DNA of 64,000 bases from Arenimonas terrae. GTDB lineage: Bacteria > Pseudomonadota > Gammaproteobacteria > Xanthomonadales > Xanthomonadaceae. Positions 62,618 through 64,000 of the stretch are shown here, one piece after another (within the stretch, counting starts at the first letter, position 1; every line of letters begins with the position of its first letter). The stretch is from the NCBI RefSeq assembly GCF_006265115.1, contig NZ_SMDR01000002.1, positions 185,743 to 249,742 of the forward strand, in the 5' to 3' direction. The notes beneath the pieces are model-generated. The model worked only from the letters and a program-made list of their open reading frames with translations. It did no database searches and was not told where the DNA came from. The translations under genes were made by a program, and so were the position numbers.

Positions 62618-63625
62618 ATGAACCGTTTCGCGAAAACCCTGCTCTTCGCCGCCTTCGCCCTCGGCACCGGCCTCGCCAGCGCCAAGGACATCACCCTGCT
62701 GAACGTCTCCTACGACCCGACCCGCGAGTTCTATTCCGAAGTGAACGCCGAGTTCGCCGCCGCCTGGCAGGCGAAAACCGGTGACACCCTCACCGTGCAG
62801 GCCTCGCACGGCGGCTCGGGCAAGCAGGCGCGGTCGGTGATCGACGGCCTGGAAGCCGACGTCGTCACGCTGGCCCTGGCCTTCGACATCGACGCCATCG
62901 CCGACAAGGCCAGGCTGCTGCCGCCCGACTGGCAGACGCGGCTGCCGCACAACAGCGCGCCCTACACCTCGACCATCGTGTTCCTGGTGCGCAAGGGCAA
63001 TCCCAAGGGCATCCGCGACTGGGGCGACCTCGCCAGGCCCGGCGTCGCGGTGATCACACCGAATCCGAAAACCTCGGGCGGCGCGCGCTGGAACTACCTG
63101 GCCGCCTGGGCCTGGGCCAGCAAGGAATACCGCGACGGCGCCAGGGTGCTCGACTACCTCGGCAAGCTCTTCGCCAACGTGCCGGTGCTCGACACCGGCG
63201 CGCGCGGCTCCACCACCACCTTCGTCAACCGCGGCATCGGCGACGTGCTGCTGGCCTGGGAGAACGAGGCGCACCTGTCGCTGAAGGAAGCCGGCGGCGA
63301 CGGCTTCGAGATCGTGGTGCCGAGCCTCAGCATCCTGGCCGAGCCGCCGGTGGCGATCGTCGACAAGGTGGTCGACCGCCGCGGCACGCGCGGCGTGGCG
63401 CAGGCCTACCTCGACTTCCTGTTCACCGACCGCGGCCAGCAGCTCGCGGCCAAGCACTTCTACCGCCCGGCCCTGCCGGACAAGGTGGATCCGACCGCGC
63501 TGGCGGTGTTCCCCCGGGTCCCGCTGGTGACCATCGACAGCGCCTTCGGCGGCTGGAAGAAGGCGCAAGCCACGCACTTCGACGATGGCGGCACCTTCGA
63601 CCAGATCTACCGCCGCGGACGCTGA
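62618..63625 (+). CDS. sbp: Periplasmic sulfate-binding protein
   Basis: The 335-residue protein has a signal peptide (cleavage after ASA) and Sbp motifs: [32 protein letters not shown] in parts, [18 protein letters not shown] in parts, and [19 protein letters not shown] in parts. It binds sulfate for the CysTWA importer. It is followed by cysT after 3 bp. Confidence 0.96.
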   Translation: MNRFAKTLLFAAFALGTGLASAKDITLLNVSYDPTREFYSEVNAEFAAAWQAKTGDTLTVQASHGGSGKQARSVIDGLEADVVTLALAFDIDAIADKARLLPPDWQTRLPHNSAPYTSTIVFLVRKGNPKGIRDWGDLARPGVAVITPNPKTSGGARWNYLAAWAWASKEYRDGARVLDYLGKLFANVPVLDTGARGSTTTFVNRGIGDVLLAWENEAHLSLKEAGGDGFEIVVPSLSILAEPPVAIVDKVVDRRGTRGVAQAYLDFLFTDRGQQLAAKHFYRPALPDKVDPTALAVFPRVPLVTIDSAFGGWKKAQATHFDDGGTFDQIYRRGR

Positions 63626-63628
63626 TCG

Positions 63629-64000
63629 ATGGCGAAAACGATCTCCACCGCCCTGCGCCAGTCCGGACCCCTGCCGGGGTTCGGACTGACGCTGGGCCTT
63701 AGCCTGGCCTGGCTGGGCCTGATCGTGCTGCTGCCGCTGGCGGCCCTGGTCTGGCGCGCCGCCGGCCTGGGTCTGGACGGCTGGTGGCTGGTGCTGTCTG
63801 ACGAACGCGTGCTGCTGGCGCTGAAACTGAGCTTCGGCACGGCGCTGGCGGCGGCGCTGTTCAACAGCTTCGCCGGCACGCTGATCGCCTGGGTGCTGGT
63901 GCGCTACCGCTTCCCGGGGCGCGGCATCGCCGACGCGGTGGTGGACCTGCCCTTCGCGCTGCCGACCGCCGTCGCGGGTATCGCGCTCACCGCGCTGTAC
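63629..64000 (+). CDS. cysT: Sulfate ABC transporter permease CysT (3' end cut by window edge)
   Basis: The open frame starts at 63629 and continues past the window end after 124 codons. It has the first membrane helices, the LKLSFGTALAAALFN segment and the DLPFALPTAVAGIALTALY motif of sulfate permeases. CysT is the inner-membrane partner of Sbp; cysW and cysA are expected downstream. Confidence 0.93.
   Translation, partial: MAKTISTALRQSGPLPGFGLTLGLSLAWLGLIVLLPLAALVWRAAGLGLDGWWLVLSDERVLLALKLSFGTALAAALFNSFAGTLIAWVLVRYRFPGRGIADAVVDLPFALPTAVAGIALTALY

Noticed and set aside
1-64000. Search for tRNA, rRNA, riboswitches, insertion sequences, integrases and phage genes
   Set aside because: No cloverleaf, rRNA segment, transposase motif or integrase signature was recognised by eye; a dedicated covariance-model search would be needed to exclude small RNAs.

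Overview
This window looks like chromosomal DNA of a high-GC gammaproteobacterium, most likely of the Xanthomonadales (Lysobacterales). That placement is inferred from the very GC-rich third codon positions, the petABC-sspAB and miaB-phoH-ybeY-corC gene orders, the rfbBACD cassette, paired secreted S9 peptidases and a GGTCAGGTTCACTT palindrome. No rRNA, tRNA, CRISPR array, integrase or insertion sequence was seen. No stretch over 300 bases lacks a gene; the longest gap (39343-39590, 248 bp) holds two FNR-type boxes.

Layout. 1-8 kb: housekeeping genes (YciK-like dehydrogenase cut by the window edge, grxD, sodB, an iron-type ABC ATPase, purKE, a Trm112-like protein, nadC, a double-FHA membrane protein, sspAB). 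8-18 kb: cytochrome bc1 complex (petABC), a lytic transglycosylase, then miaB-phoH-ybeY-corC followed by an Lnb-type (DUF4105) membrane protein where lnt usually stands, and corA. 18-52 kb: a large anaerobic/microaerobic island (below). 52-56 kb: two secreted S9 peptidases. 56-60 kb: dTDP-rhamnose genes rfbBACD and ssb. 60-64 kb: an Rrf2 regulator, a YezD-like protein, an OprP/O-type porin, sbp and the start of cysT, a sulfate uptake locus.

The island combines nitrite/NO respiration (three-domain nirK, nirV, sco, quinol-type norB, nnrS), the high-affinity cbb3 oxidase with its assembly genes (ccoNOQP-GHIS), and genes that let cofactors and lipids be made without O2: hemN (heme), ubiU/ubiV/ubiT and ubiD (ubiquinone), nadA/nadB (NAD) and fabA/fabB (unsaturated fatty acids). 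Two FNR-type regulators with the full set of four Fe-S cysteines flank it (19.5 and 51.3 kb). Ten 14-bp FNR-type boxes of the form TTGAC/T-N4-A/GTCAA/G serve eleven promoters. In nine of the eleven a plausible -10 hexamer begins exactly 29.5 bp from the box centre, the class II FNR geometry; the ubiT and nirK matches are weak. Four genes (norB, nnrS, fabA, ccoN) have exactly the same box-to-start distance (61.5 bp).

The most unusual elements are a chorismate mutase fused in frame to UbiT, with an FNR box and a possible second start inside the fusion; an nnrS-led operon ending in a tyrosine-decarboxylase-like enzyme, a cysteine-synthase-like enzyme and UbiD; and a His-rich lipoprotein sharing one symmetric FNR box with ubiUV. 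The idea that this is a dedicated module replacing O2-dependent biosynthesis is inference. The genes, boxes and spacings are read directly from the sequence.
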